Below, piece by piece: positions 6,899 through 13,412 of a stretch of 16,404 nucleotides of DNA (position 1 is its first letter; each line of letters starts with the position of its first letter). A program made the translations under genes and the position numbers. The notes beneath the pieces are model-generated. The model saw nothing but the letters and a program-made list of their open reading frames with translations. It was not told where the DNA came from and did not search any database. This DNA is from Microcaldota archaeon (GTDB taxonomy: Archaea; Micrarchaeota; Micrarchaeia; Micrarchaeales; CABMGC01), in NCBI GenBank assembly GCA_021803405.1, contig JAJZLO010000009.1:1-16404 (forward strand), given 5' to 3'.

Positions 6899-7820
6899 CA
6901 TTATCCTCCTTTTCCTCATTTATTGGTTTTTTAACAAGATAATAAAAGATGTCTTCCAAAGAAACTATATTTGTAGAGAAACGTACGCCTTCTTTTATGA
7001 GTTTTTTGCTTATTTCTGAAGAGGTGCGTTCATTAGTAAGTATCTGTTGGTTTCCATCAATGCCTTTTATAGAGATAGCGTCCTTGTTCTTTATTTTTAC
7101 CATTGAATCGGCAATTCTAATACTATATTTGTACTTTAATTTTTTTCTAAGTCCGTTTATAGTATCAAACGCTAGAAGCTTACCGTTTTCTATTATCCCT
7201 ATTTTATCTGCAAGTCGTTCTGCTTCTTCAAGATAATGAGTAGTTAATATTATAAGATACTCTTTTTTGAGCTTGTTTAAAAGTGTCCATAAATCGCTCC
7301 TTGAGATCGGATCAAGACCAGTAGTAGGCTCATCGAGAAAGATTATCTTTGCTCCTGATGAAAGGACAGTCGCTACCAATACCTTTCTCTTAGTTCCGCC
7401 AGAAAGCAGTCTGTTTAACTTATTTAGATGTTTTTCAAGAGATAATTGTTTTAACGTTCTTTCTGCCATAGAGCTTGCTTTTGAAAATCCTATACCTCTG
7501 TACATCAAATAAGAGATTATAGTTTGTTTTGGTGTGAGCCATTGTATAGCCCTAGCTTCTTGTGGAACTATGGCTATTAACTCACGAATTTTTTCTGGTT
7601 CAGCTATAACATCAAAATCATTTATTTTTGCAGTGCCTCTGGTAGGCATGAGCTCGGTAGATAACATCCTAACAAGAGTGGTCTTGCCTGCTCCGTTTCT
7701 TCCTATTATTGCAAGTATTCCATTACCTTCAAAGGTAAAACTAAGATTATTTAATGCAATCTTCTTGTTTTTACCTTCAACATATACTTTTGATAAATTC
7801 TTACAGATAATGCTATTCAT
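6888..7820 (-). CDS. ABC transporter ATP-binding protein
   Basis: A 310-aa nucleotide-binding subunit of the ABC-2/DrrA-like class. Walker A GRNGAGKTT (40-48), Q-loop glutamine Q87 (VPQEA), ABC signature LSGGT (139-143) followed by KRKV, Walker B IIFLDEP (159-165), D-loop GLDP, and switch histidine H195 (LTTH) are all present, so it should be catalytically competent. Residues from about 220 form a C-terminal accessory domain common in DrrA-type ATPases. It partners the permease whose start lies inside its last codons. A GAGGT lies 10 bases before the ATG at 7820, and a TATA-like element lies about 58 bases upstream. The role is ATP-driven export of an unknown compound (drug, lipid or glycan) or self-resistance. 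Confidence 0.96.
   Translation of the reverse strand: MNSIICKNLSKVYVEGKNKKIALNNLSFTFEGNGILAIIGRNGAGKTTLVRMLSTELMPTRGTAKINDFDVIAEPEKIRELIAIVPQEARAIQWLTPKQTIISYLMYRGIGFSKASSMAERTLKQLSLEKHLNKLNRLLSGGTKRKVLVATVLSSGAKIIFLDEPTTGLDPISRSDLWTLLNKLKKEYLIILTTHYLEEAERLADKIGIIENGKLLAFDTINGLRKKLKYKYSIRIADSMVKIKNKDAISIKGIDGNQQILTNERTSSEISKKLIKEGVRFSTNIVSLEDIFYYLVKKPINEEKEDNDEW
6905..6909 (-). promoter_or_regulatory. strong Shine-Dalgarno deciding the permease start
   Basis: GGAGG on the minus strand, inside the last codons of the ABC ATPase gene, 3 bases before the ATG at 6901 and 6 bases before the ATG at 6898. It is one of the few textbook ribosome-binding sites in the window and makes the 6919 start unlikely. 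Confidence 0.7.
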
Positions 7821-7872
7821 CTTATCAGCAACCTCAATTTTATTAGGTTAAATTTTATTAAGAGCCCAATTA

Positions 7873-7884
7873 AAAGATATTAAA
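7873..7884 (-). promoter_or_regulatory. candidate TATA box for the ABC transporter/dhs unit
   Basis: TTTAATATCTTT on the minus strand, centred about 58 bases before the ATG at 7820. A start about 25 bases downstream would give a roughly 30-base leader that keeps the GAGGT ribosome-binding sequence (plus-strand 7831-7835). A second AT-rich element (7846-7859) is closer but would place the start after that sequence. Confidence 0.35.
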
Positions 7885-7913
7885 GGCCATAGATATTATA
7901 CATTATAGTATTA

Positions 7914-7935
7914 TATGTATTTATTAGGCATTATA
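7914..7935 (+). repeat. 22-base direct repeat, distal copy
   Basis: Matches 8292-8313 at 20 of 22 positions, with the last 12 bases (TTAGGCATTATA) identical. The proximal copy lies directly at the lonB promoter; this copy is 378 bases upstream and has no obvious gene of its own. Confidence 0.8.
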
Positions 7936-7944
7936 AATATAATA

Positions 7945-7970
7945 TAAGGAGCACTTATAAGGAGCACTTA
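7945..7970 (+). repeat. exact 13-base tandem duplication
   Basis: TAAGGAGCACTTA occurs twice head to tail with no spacer. Each unit contains AAGGAG, which resembles a Shine-Dalgarno sequence, but no start codon or open frame follows. It could be a slippage product or a pair of protein-binding sites. Confidence 0.9.
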
Positions 7971-8078
7971 ATATAAAATTAATATAATAAATTAATATAT
8001 TATAGCAATAAACATAAGTATAGGCTACCTATATGGACTATATATAGGATATTTCAATACAAAAAATAAATAGAAAGG

Positions 8079-8088
8079 TTTATAAAAA
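8079..8088 (+). promoter_or_regulatory. strong BRE/TATA promoter of a possible small RNA
   Basis: AGAAAGG (8072-8078) followed by TTTATAAAAA is the best match to an archaeal BRE plus TATA box in the window. Transcription would start near 8109, immediately before the 5' arm of a hairpin, and more than 240 bases before the nearest gene, so it is unlikely to serve lonB alone. Confidence 0.5.
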
Positions 8089-8108
8089 TATAGCGATAAA
8101 TTACTCCC

Positions 8109-8160
8109 ATGCGTTTAGAGTAATCTATTTATCTTCCCCACCCTCTAAACGCTGTTTTTA
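8109..8160 (+). ncRNA. candidate ~50-nt hairpin RNA of unknown class
   Basis: A perfect 10-bp inverted repeat, GCGTTTAGAG (8111-8120) and CTCTAAACGC (8143-8152), encloses a 22-base pyrimidine-rich loop containing CTTCCCCACC and is followed by T5 (8155-8159). The start fits the TATA box at 8079 and the T run could end transcription, so the predicted transcript would be essentially one stem-loop. I see no C/D box, H/ACA, tRNA, or CRISPR repeat features. Alternatives: a plain terminator, or a stem-loop in a long lonB leader. Confidence 0.35.
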
Positions 8161-8291
8161 TATTTATTTATTAGCTTCGGCTTTGTTTGCTTTCATTTAA
8201 TAGCATATTATCCACAAATTTTTCTTTAAAACGCTTAATACTAAAACCTAATCTATACGTAAGGGTATAATAACTTTTTCAAGCATCTATT

Positions 8292-8313
8292 TATATATTT
8301 GTTAGGCATTATA
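8292..8313 (+). repeat. 22-base direct repeat, lonB-proximal copy
   Basis: Second copy of the 22-base repeat. It includes a TATA-like run (TATATATTT) and is followed by the inverted repeat AGGCA-9 bases-TGCCT (8304-8322), an operator-like arrangement about 35-50 bases before the lonB start codon. Confidence 0.8.
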
Positions 8314-8327
8314 TTTGTGCCTGTCGA

Positions 8328-8341
8328 GAATATATATTTTA
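8328..8341 (+). promoter_or_regulatory. TATA box of lonB
   Basis: GAATATATATTTTA sits about 20 bases before the ATG at 8355, compatible with a leaderless lonB mRNA. A second TATA-like run (TTTATATATT, 8290-8299) would give a leader of about 35 bases. No Shine-Dalgarno is present before this ATG. Confidence 0.45.
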
Positions 8342-8354
8342 TTAGTGCAGATTT

Positions 8355-10340
8355 ATGAAAAAATTTAACACAACAGAGGATATCAAGATACCTGACAAAA
8401 TGATTGACCAAGTAATAGGACAAAAAAATGCAACAGATATAGTCAGAAAGGCTGCTAAACAGCACAGAAATGTATTATTAATAGGGGATCCAGGTACTGG
8501 AAAGACTATGCTTGCACAAGGAATGGCAGAACTTTTAGGCAATACCGATTTAGAGGATGTTTTAGTATATAGAAATCAAAATGATGAAAATAAGCCAATT
8601 ATAAAGGTAGTTAAAACCTATCCAAATCCTCCACAAGAAGGAAAACCATTGGGAGACGGGCAAGGCAGACAATTGATACAAAAAGAAAAGATGAAGGGAA
8701 GAATAGACACGGCAGCGCCAAGGAGCAGCATAATACCAATAATACTTATTATAGTAGTAGTACTTTTTGCCCTTAGTTTCTCAAGCATATTCAGTGGATA
8801 TAGAATGCTTCTTTTAGCAGGACTTATTTTAGGAGTGTTAATATTAGCATCAATGATAATTTTTGTAGGAAGTTTCAAGAAGATGGGAGGAGGCATATTG
8901 CCTGGAATGTTTGACTCGAATGAACCTAAGTTAATAATAGACAATACAGGAATGACCCATGCCCCATTTGTTGATGCGACAGGTTCAAGAGCAGGAGCTA
9001 TGTTTGGAGATGTGAAGCACGATCCATTACAGTCAGGAGGTCTTGGAACCCCTGCTCATTTAAGAGTAGAGAGTGGTGCAATACACCGTGCAAATAAAGG
9101 CGTTTTGTTCATAGACGAGGTAGCTGACATAGAACCAAGATCACAACAGGAGTTGCTTACTGCATTACAAGAAAAAAAGTATCCAATAACCGGTCAGAGC
9201 GAGATGAGCTCAGGTGCCTTGATTAGAACAGAACCGGTTCCATGCGACTTCTTGCTGGTTGCAGCTGGAAACCTCCAGGATATACAAAAGATGCATCCTG
9301 CATTAAGATCCAGAATAAGAGGATACGGTTATGAGGTATATATGGAATCAACAATGCCAGATACCGAAGAAAATAGATATGAAATAATAAAGTTTATTGC
9401 TCAAGAAATAAAAAAAGATGGGAAAATACCTCATTTCAGCTATGATGCATGTATGGCAATAATGGATGAGGCTAAAAGAAGAAGCGGAAGAAAAAACAGG
9501 CTTACGTTAATACTTAGAGATTTAGGAGGACTTATAAGAGCATCTGGAGATATAGCTAAAGAAAAAAATAAAAAGGTAGTCTCACGAGAGGACGTAATTG
9601 CTGCCATGGGACTTTCAAGACCTATAGAGGCGCAGTACGTAGCTCAAAGCTTAGAGTATAGAAAGGATTACCAGATCTTTAAAACTGCCGGATTTGCTAT
9701 AGGAAGAGTAAATGGACTTGCAGTAGTAGGGTCATCATACCTTTCTGCAGGAATAGTTCTACCAATAGTAGCGGAGGTTACAAAGGCCAGCTCTAGAACT
9801 GAAGGGAAATTAATACCTACAGGAAAGTTAGGCAAGATAGCACAAGAAGCGGTCAAGAATATAAGCGCAATAATAAAGAAGCATATAGGAAGAGATATGG
9901 CAAATTATGATATACATGTACAGTTCTTGCAGACCTATGAAGGAGTTGAAGGAGATAGCGCAAGCATATCTGTAGCAGTCGCAGTTATATCTGCACTTGA
10001 AGGCATACCAGTTAACCAAGAATTTGCAATGACAGGCTCTCTGTCCGTAAGAGGAGAGGTCTTGCCAGTAGGAGGGATAAGCTACAAAATCTTAGCTGCT
10101 ATAGAAGCAGGTATGAAGTATGTAGTGATACCAGAGACAAACTCTAAAGATATAAATCTCGATAAAGAGGATCTCAAAAAAATAAAGATAATAACAGCTA
10201 AAAACATAGCAGAGGTATTAGAAAATGTTCTGAAGAAAAGCCCTCGAAGAGATGCTATGGTTAAGGAGTTAAAGGAGTATATAACCAGTGATTCTAAAGA
10301 AAGAGAACCCCTTGTTTTTGATCAAGATGAAAAAAAATAA
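8355..10340 (+). CDS. lonB: archaeal LonB membrane-anchored ATP-dependent protease
   Basis: A 661-aa AAA+ protease that degrades damaged and regulatory proteins at the inner face of the membrane. Walker A is GDPGTGKT (44-51). Two transmembrane segments (about 125-143 and 151-172) interrupt the ATPase domain between Walker A and Walker B, the diagnostic LonB arrangement. Walker B is VLFIDEV (250-256), and sensor 1 is AAGN (303-306). The C-terminal protease domain has the Ser-Lys dyad: S535 in EGDSASIS (532-539) and K578 in GGISYKIL. Length is in the normal LonB range and the bacterial LonA N-terminal domain is absent, as expected. It is the first gene of a probable lonB-top6A unit with a 23-base gap; the long upstream region contains repeats that may regulate it. 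Confidence 0.98.
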   Translation: MKKFNTTEDIKIPDKMIDQVIGQKNATDIVRKAAKQHRNVLLIGDPGTGKTMLAQGMAELLGNTDLEDVLVYRNQNDENKPIIKVVKTYPNPPQEGKPLGDGQGRQLIQKEKMKGRIDTAAPRSSIIPIILIIVVVLFALSFSSIFSGYRMLLLAGLILGVLILASMIIFVGSFKKMGGGILPGMFDSNEPKLIIDNTGMTHAPFVDATGSRAGAMFGDVKHDPLQSGGLGTPAHLRVESGAIHRANKGVLFIDEVADIEPRSQQELLTALQEKKYPITGQSEMSSGALIRTEPVPCDFLLVAAGNLQDIQKMHPALRSRIRGYGYEVYMESTMPDTEENRYEIIKFIAQEIKKDGKIPHFSYDACMAIMDEAKRRSGRKNRLTLILRDLGGLIRASGDIAKEKNKKVVSREDVIAAMGLSRPIEAQYVAQSLEYRKDYQIFKTAGFAIGRVNGLAVVGSSYLSAGIVLPIVAEVTKASSRTEGKLIPTGKLGKIAQEAVKNISAIIKKHIGRDMANYDIHVQFLQTYEGVEGDSASISVAVAVISALEGIPVNQEFAMTGSLSVRGEVLPVGGISYKILAAIEAGMKYVVIPETNSKDINLDKEDLKKIKIITAKNIAEVLENVLKKSPRRDAMVKELKEYITSDSKEREPLVFDQDEKK

Positions 10341-10352
10341 AGGTAATTTAAA

Positions 10353-10357
10353 AGGAG
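10353..10357 (+). promoter_or_regulatory. Shine-Dalgarno of top6A
   Basis: AGGAG lies 6 bases before the ATG at 10364, in the 23-base gap after lonB. An internal cistron with a good ribosome-binding site supports co-transcription with lonB. Confidence 0.65.
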
Positions 10358-10363
10358 ACATAG

Positions 10364-11470
10364 ATGGCAAAGAGTAATAAGATAAAATCAGATGAAAAGA
10401 TAGAGGAACTAGGTTTATCTATTGTTAGAGATATTAAAAATGGTTCAAATCCAAAGTTTACTACAACTGCAAGAACTCGTTCAAATATTATATTTGACCA
10501 GAAGAATGGGTACTTAAAGCTTGGAAACGCTAAAGAAGAAAGAAGCTTCGTTAATGTTGCACAGTCTAAGAGATTTATGCAAACAATAGCTATAGCGGCA
10601 AAATGCCATAAATTTGTAAAAGAAGGTTTGCACACCACAATAAGAGGTCTTTTTTACCAACTAAAATTTTCATTGGGGGAGGATGTTGACGAGAATGTTT
10701 TTAGCGAACAAGCAGAATCTAATCCCCTTATAGAGGACATAGAAGTGGCTCTTGAACTTAAAAGGGAGAACCTTAATCTTAACGCCAATAGAAAGGGAGT
10801 ACTTGCAGGAAATATGCGAATAATAGATACTTTTGGAAACGAAAAGATAGAGATAGACTGCTCAAAACAAGGTAGAAGCGGTTGGGCCATACCAAGCGAT
10901 GTCGATAACGATATAGAGTTCGTAGACATAAAGGCAAAGTATGTATTAATTGTTGAAAAGGATGCATTATGGCAAAGGCTCAATGAAGATCTATTTTGGA
11001 AAAAGGAGAACGCAATACTTATAACTCCGCAAGGGCAAGCGGCAAGAGGGACAAGAAGATTGATAAGAAAGCTTGCCGATAAAGGTTTGCCGATTTATGT
11101 ATTTACTGATTCTGATGCGTGGGGTTGGTATATATACTGGACAATAAAAACAGGAAGTATAAATCTTGCTTATATTGGCGGAGATGTTGCAACTCCAGAA
11201 GCAAGATTTTTAGGGGTTACAATGTCTGATCTTGACAAGTATCAATTCTTAAATAAATTGACCATAAAGGCTTCAGAAGTTGACTTAAAAAGAGCACAGG
11301 AAATGCTAGATTACGAATGGATAAAAAAACATAAAGAGTGGGAGGTAGAACTACAAAGAATGATAAAGTCAAAAATAAAACTTGAGCAGGATGCGCTTCA
11401 AGGTCCAAGATTAACATTTGTAGGAGACTACGTAAGAGAAAAGATAAAAAATAAAGAGTATTTGCCATAA
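10364..11470 (+). CDS. top6A: DNA topoisomerase VI subunit A
   Basis: Catalytic subunit of topoisomerase VI, the type IIB enzyme that relaxes and decatenates DNA and is the ancestor of Spo11. The 368-aa protein has the winged-helix (5Y-CAP) domain with the catalytic tyrosine in TTIRGLFYQLK (Y98 as the equivalent of the Top6A active-site Tyr) and a Toprim domain with the metal-binding acidic residues E198 (VLIVEKDALW) and D249/D251 (FTDSDAWGWYIYW). The TPQGQAARGTRRLIRKL segment matches the family. A subunit B (GHKL ATPase, top6B), often adjacent in other archaea, is not in this window. Its presence argues against a gyrase-only archaeon. It follows lonB by 23 bases and is followed by a small HEAT-like gene. 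Confidence 0.97.
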   Translation: MAKSNKIKSDEKIEELGLSIVRDIKNGSNPKFTTTARTRSNIIFDQKNGYLKLGNAKEERSFVNVAQSKRFMQTIAIAAKCHKFVKEGLHTTIRGLFYQLKFSLGEDVDENVFSEQAESNPLIEDIEVALELKRENLNLNANRKGVLAGNMRIIDTFGNEKIEIDCSKQGRSGWAIPSDVDNDIEFVDIKAKYVLIVEKDALWQRLNEDLFWKKENAILITPQGQAARGTRRLIRKLADKGLPIYVFTDSDAWGWYIYWTIKTGSINLAYIGGDVATPEARFLGVTMSDLDKYQFLNKLTIKASEVDLKRAQEMLDYEWIKKHKEWEVELQRMIKSKIKLEQDALQGPRLTFVGDYVREKIKNKEYLP

Positions 11471-11505
11471 CAATTAATATATTAACTCAAAGCAGGCGTT
11501 TTAAG

Positions 11506-11772
11506 TTGGTAAAATCTATTGGAACAAAACATAATGATAAAAAAGGAAACAGACAAGAATGGATAGATAAAGAAAGAGCCATTAAAACAAGAAGTATAAA
11601 TGTTTTAAGGCAATTAGCAAGGCATGATAGCGAATTTGTAAGACTTGCGACTATTTTTAATCCTAATATTAAAAAAGATCAGAAAATATTAATAGATATT
11701 ATAAGAAATGACTCAGTAATTAACTTAAGAGAAACTGCGCTGGCTAAGCTTCAACAGATAAGAAGGTTATAG
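11506..11772 (+). CDS. 88-aa basic protein with HEAT/LRV-like repeat
   Basis: A small, basic, helical protein of unknown function. The N-terminal 35 residues are Lys/Arg/Asn-rich; then come two repeat-like units, HDSEFVRLATIFNPN (38-52) and NDSVINLRETALAKL (68-82), joined by a helix. The D-x-x-x-VR-x-A-x-x-NP pattern resembles HEAT or leucine-rich-variant repeats that form protein- or nucleic-acid-binding solenoids. The start is TTG at 11506; there is no in-frame ATG near the N-terminus, so start choice is uncertain. It lies 35 bases after top6A on the same strand and could be the last gene of the unit. Function as a topoisomerase VI accessory factor would be speculation. Confidence 0.65.
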   Translation: MVKSIGTKHNDKKGNRQEWIDKERAIKTRSINVLRQLARHDSEFVRLATIFNPNIKKDQKILIDIIRNDSVINLRETALAKLQQIRRL

Positions 11773-11773
11773 T

Positions 11774-11807
11774 AATTTTTTACAGTTGAATGAAGATTTT
11801 TAATACT
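11774..11807 (+). terminator. T-rich terminator at the end of the lonB-top6A unit
   Basis: The 35-base gap between the convergent stops contains T6 (11777-11782), T5 and T6 runs on the plus strand. Archaeal intrinsic termination depends mostly on T tracts, so this probably ends the plus-strand unit. No strong hairpin is visible, and the minus strand lacks matching T runs. Confidence 0.45.
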
Positions 11808-12890
11808 TTATTTTTTCCTTGCAAAAAGAGTAAGTTCTTGCCTATTACTAGGAAGAGCAATTATTTTTTTTATATCAAAATAAGGAGAGATGCTAGATAT
11901 TGCCTCTTCAACATATTTTTTTGCGTACTTCGTCTTACATTTTATAGTAAAAATAATTATTCCTTTTGAGAGTAATCGATCTTTGAATAATAAGATTGCA
12001 TTTCCAGATTCTTCTGGACTAACATTCATATCACATGCTATTAAGGATATTTTATTATAAGCCAAGATTAGCTTTGAAGCTTCCTGAAACTTTTTTTTGA
12101 TATGAAGAATTTGATACGGCATTAATTTGATGGTCTTATCGTAGGTTTTGGAGTTAGTAGCAGTATTTGGCATAGGAGAGTATGCTATTCCAAGTTCTAA
12201 TATTCTTTTTGAGTTTAACTCTCCCTGATCTATTGCTATTACTTTTAGTCCTTTTTTTGCCATGAATGTGCTCCATCCTCCTGGAGCTGCCCCAAGATCT
12301 AAGGCTATCTTGCCATTTTTTAAATTGATCTTGAACGAGTCAAATGCCTCCATTATCTTAAACTCTGCTCTGCTTATACCTGAAGAAAGAGATTTATAAT
12401 GCCTTCCTGAATCAATAAAAGGTACTTTCTTGTATGATATCAACCCTACATGACAACGCATATCAAAAAGTATTACGTATAATAGAAGCTCAGGCGTTTT
12501 TAGATTTATCTTCACATTAAGCTTTTCAAGGCTTTCACCTAAAAAAACCTCTATGTCTTTAGAGGAATAACCGCGTCTTGAGTTAATATCTACGCACTCT
12601 ATACGTATACGTTTATCAGGAATTGCAATTGAAAGAACCGTTTCTTTTATATCTTGAAGATATGTATCTTCTGAGAGTTTTCTTGTGTTTGTTATTTTAA
12701 GTATCTTATTAAGAAAAATAGGATCTACGCCATTACTATTTTTAATTTCTCTAGCATGCGCAGATATTATATAAGAGTTAACAAAACTAGACTCTATCTT
12801 AAAAGTTCCAAAAAGCTCTTTCATTTCTAATAGATTACTTTTAAGAAATATAGGAGAACCATAAATGAAGTAGCGCAAGAGAACAACCAT
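11808..12890 (-). CDS. THUMP-FtsJ (RlmM-like) RNA 2'-O-methyltransferase
   Basis: A 360-aa SAM-dependent RNA ribose methyltransferase. Residues about 70-160 fit a THUMP RNA-binding domain (RIRIECVDINSRRGYSSKDI, then ELLLYVILFDMRCHVGLI). The FtsJ/RrmJ domain follows at about 172-358: SRAEFKI, DLGAAPGGW (198-206, SAM motif I), acidic IDQG after strand 2, and all four residues of the catalytic K-D-K-E tetrad, K178, D287 (ACDMN), K317 (TIKC) and E352 (NRQELT). This architecture is that of RlmM (23S rRNA 2'-O-methylation in bacteria) and of archaeal THUMP-FtsJ homologues; the archaeal target is probably rRNA but not proven here. It converges with the top6A unit and shares a 39-base divergent promoter region with the L12-like gene. 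Confidence 0.92.
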   Translation of the reverse strand: MVVLLRYFIYGSPIFLKSNLLEMKELFGTFKIESSFVNSYIISAHAREIKNSNGVDPIFLNKILKITNTRKLSEDTYLQDIKETVLSIAIPDKRIRIECVDINSRRGYSSKDIEVFLGESLEKLNVKINLKTPELLLYVILFDMRCHVGLISYKKVPFIDSGRHYKSLSSGISRAEFKIMEAFDSFKINLKNGKIALDLGAAPGGWSTFMAKKGLKVIAIDQGELNSKRILELGIAYSPMPNTATNSKTYDKTIKLMPYQILHIKKKFQEASKLILAYNKISLIACDMNVSPEESGNAILLFKDRLLSKGIIIFTIKCKTKYAKKYVEEAISSISPYFDIKKIIALPSNRQELTLFARKK

Positions 12891-12929
12891 AAGTATTTAT
12901 ATACCAATATATTATTTGTTAATGTTTTT
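12891..12929. promoter_or_regulatory. 39-base bidirectional promoter region
   Basis: Only 39 bases separate the divergent starts at 12890 and 12930. TTTATATACC (12897-12906) is placed about 25-30 bases before the plus-strand ATG, and AATAATATATT on the minus strand (about 12908-12918) about 20-25 bases before the minus-strand ATG. Both transcripts would be leaderless. Two TATA-binding events so close together could exclude each other, coupling the two genes. Confidence 0.5.
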
Positions 12930-13409
12930 ATGTTTGATGCCAAATCCAATAAAGATGAAAAGAAGGATTATCCAGAGATAAATTATAAGATAATGATTAT
13001 CTCGAAAATAATAGAGGGAATAGATAAAAATATAGACACTATTTTATTGGACTCTTTTGGCAAAATATTATTAGATAAAAAGATATCGGATAACTTTCCA
13101 TTAATGGCACCATATATATACGCTGCAGGATTCTTGAGTCTTTTGGGTAAACCTATAAATGAAGAAAGCCTTAAAAAACTTCTTTCTGCTACAGGAATAA
13201 AGCCTTCCGAGGAACACATTAATGATTTGCTTAACACAGGAGTTAAAAGCAGAATACCATATATGTATGCTGTATACTTCTTAATAATATTAGGGAAGGA
13301 AGTAACAGAAGAAAATATAAGAAATGTTTCTTTAGCTATGGGCGAAGAGGATAGTAAAGAAGCTATCGAGGAGGTACTTGCTCTCTATAAGAAAAAGATA
13401 ATACCGTAA
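12930..13409 (+). CDS. protein with tandem ribosomal L12/P1 N-terminal-domain-like repeats
   Basis: A 159-aa protein that contains two copies, in tandem, of a segment resembling the N-terminal dimerisation domain of archaeal ribosomal stalk protein L12/P1 (which reads roughly Y-x-YAAL-L--AGK-I-EEN----L-AAG). Repeat 1 is about 59-104: PYIYAAGFLSLLGKPINEES, then a helix with ATGIKPSEEHINDLL. Repeat 2 is about 108-153: PYMYAVYFLIILGKEVTEEN, then AMGEEDSKEAIEEVL. The Ala/Gly-rich hinge and the acidic factor-binding tail (EE...LFG) of true L12 are absent, so it cannot be the functional stalk protein. Residues 1-55 form a separate helical segment I do not recognise. Start: ATG with TATA about 25-30 bases upstream. 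It diverges from an rRNA-methyltransferase-like gene. Function unknown; the L12 relation is seen by eye, not by search. Confidence 0.75.
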   Translation: MFDAKSNKDEKKDYPEINYKIMIISKIIEGIDKNIDTILLDSFGKILLDKKISDNFPLMAPYIYAAGFLSLLGKPINEESLKKLLSATGIKPSEEHINDLLNTGVKSRIPYMYAVYFLIILGKEVTEENIRNVSLAMGEEDSKEAIEEVLALYKKKIIP

Positions 13410-13412
13410 TTT

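Larger units (their letters stand above)
7821..8354. other. 534-base gene-free AT-rich intergenic region with repeats
   Basis: No convincing protein gene on either strand. It separates the divergent ABC/dhs unit and lonB and contains: a 13-base exact tandem duplication TAAGGAGCACTTA (7945-7957 and 7958-7970); a 22-base direct repeat matching at 20 positions, with core TTAGGCATTATA (7914-7935 and 8292-8313); an inverted repeat CCTATAT/ATATAGG around 8028-8050; a strong TATA box plus hairpin at 8079-8160 (possible small RNA, listed separately); and an AGGCA/TGCCT inverted repeat (8304-8322) just before the lonB TATA box. This is far longer than the other gaps in the window. Confidence 0.8.

Noticed and set aside
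6899..6919. Longer start for the ABC-2 permease (MRKRRIM)
   Set aside because: These codons contain the GGAGG that serves the ATG at 6898 or 6901, so they are more likely the ribosome-binding site.
7945..7970. CRISPR-like repeat
   Set aside because: Only two 13-base units with no spacer; no array.
8097..8120. Resemblance to 14247-14270 (shared AAATTACTC and GCGTTTA at similar spacing)
   Set aside because: Two short AT-rich blocks with differing spacers; could easily arise by chance over 16 kb, and the stems around them are different.
7821..8354. tRNA, 5S, SRP or C/D box RNA gene in the long gap
   Set aside because: No T-loop GTTCRANNC with pairing stem, no RTGATGA/CTGA boxes and no conserved SRP or 5S sequence found on either strand by eye.
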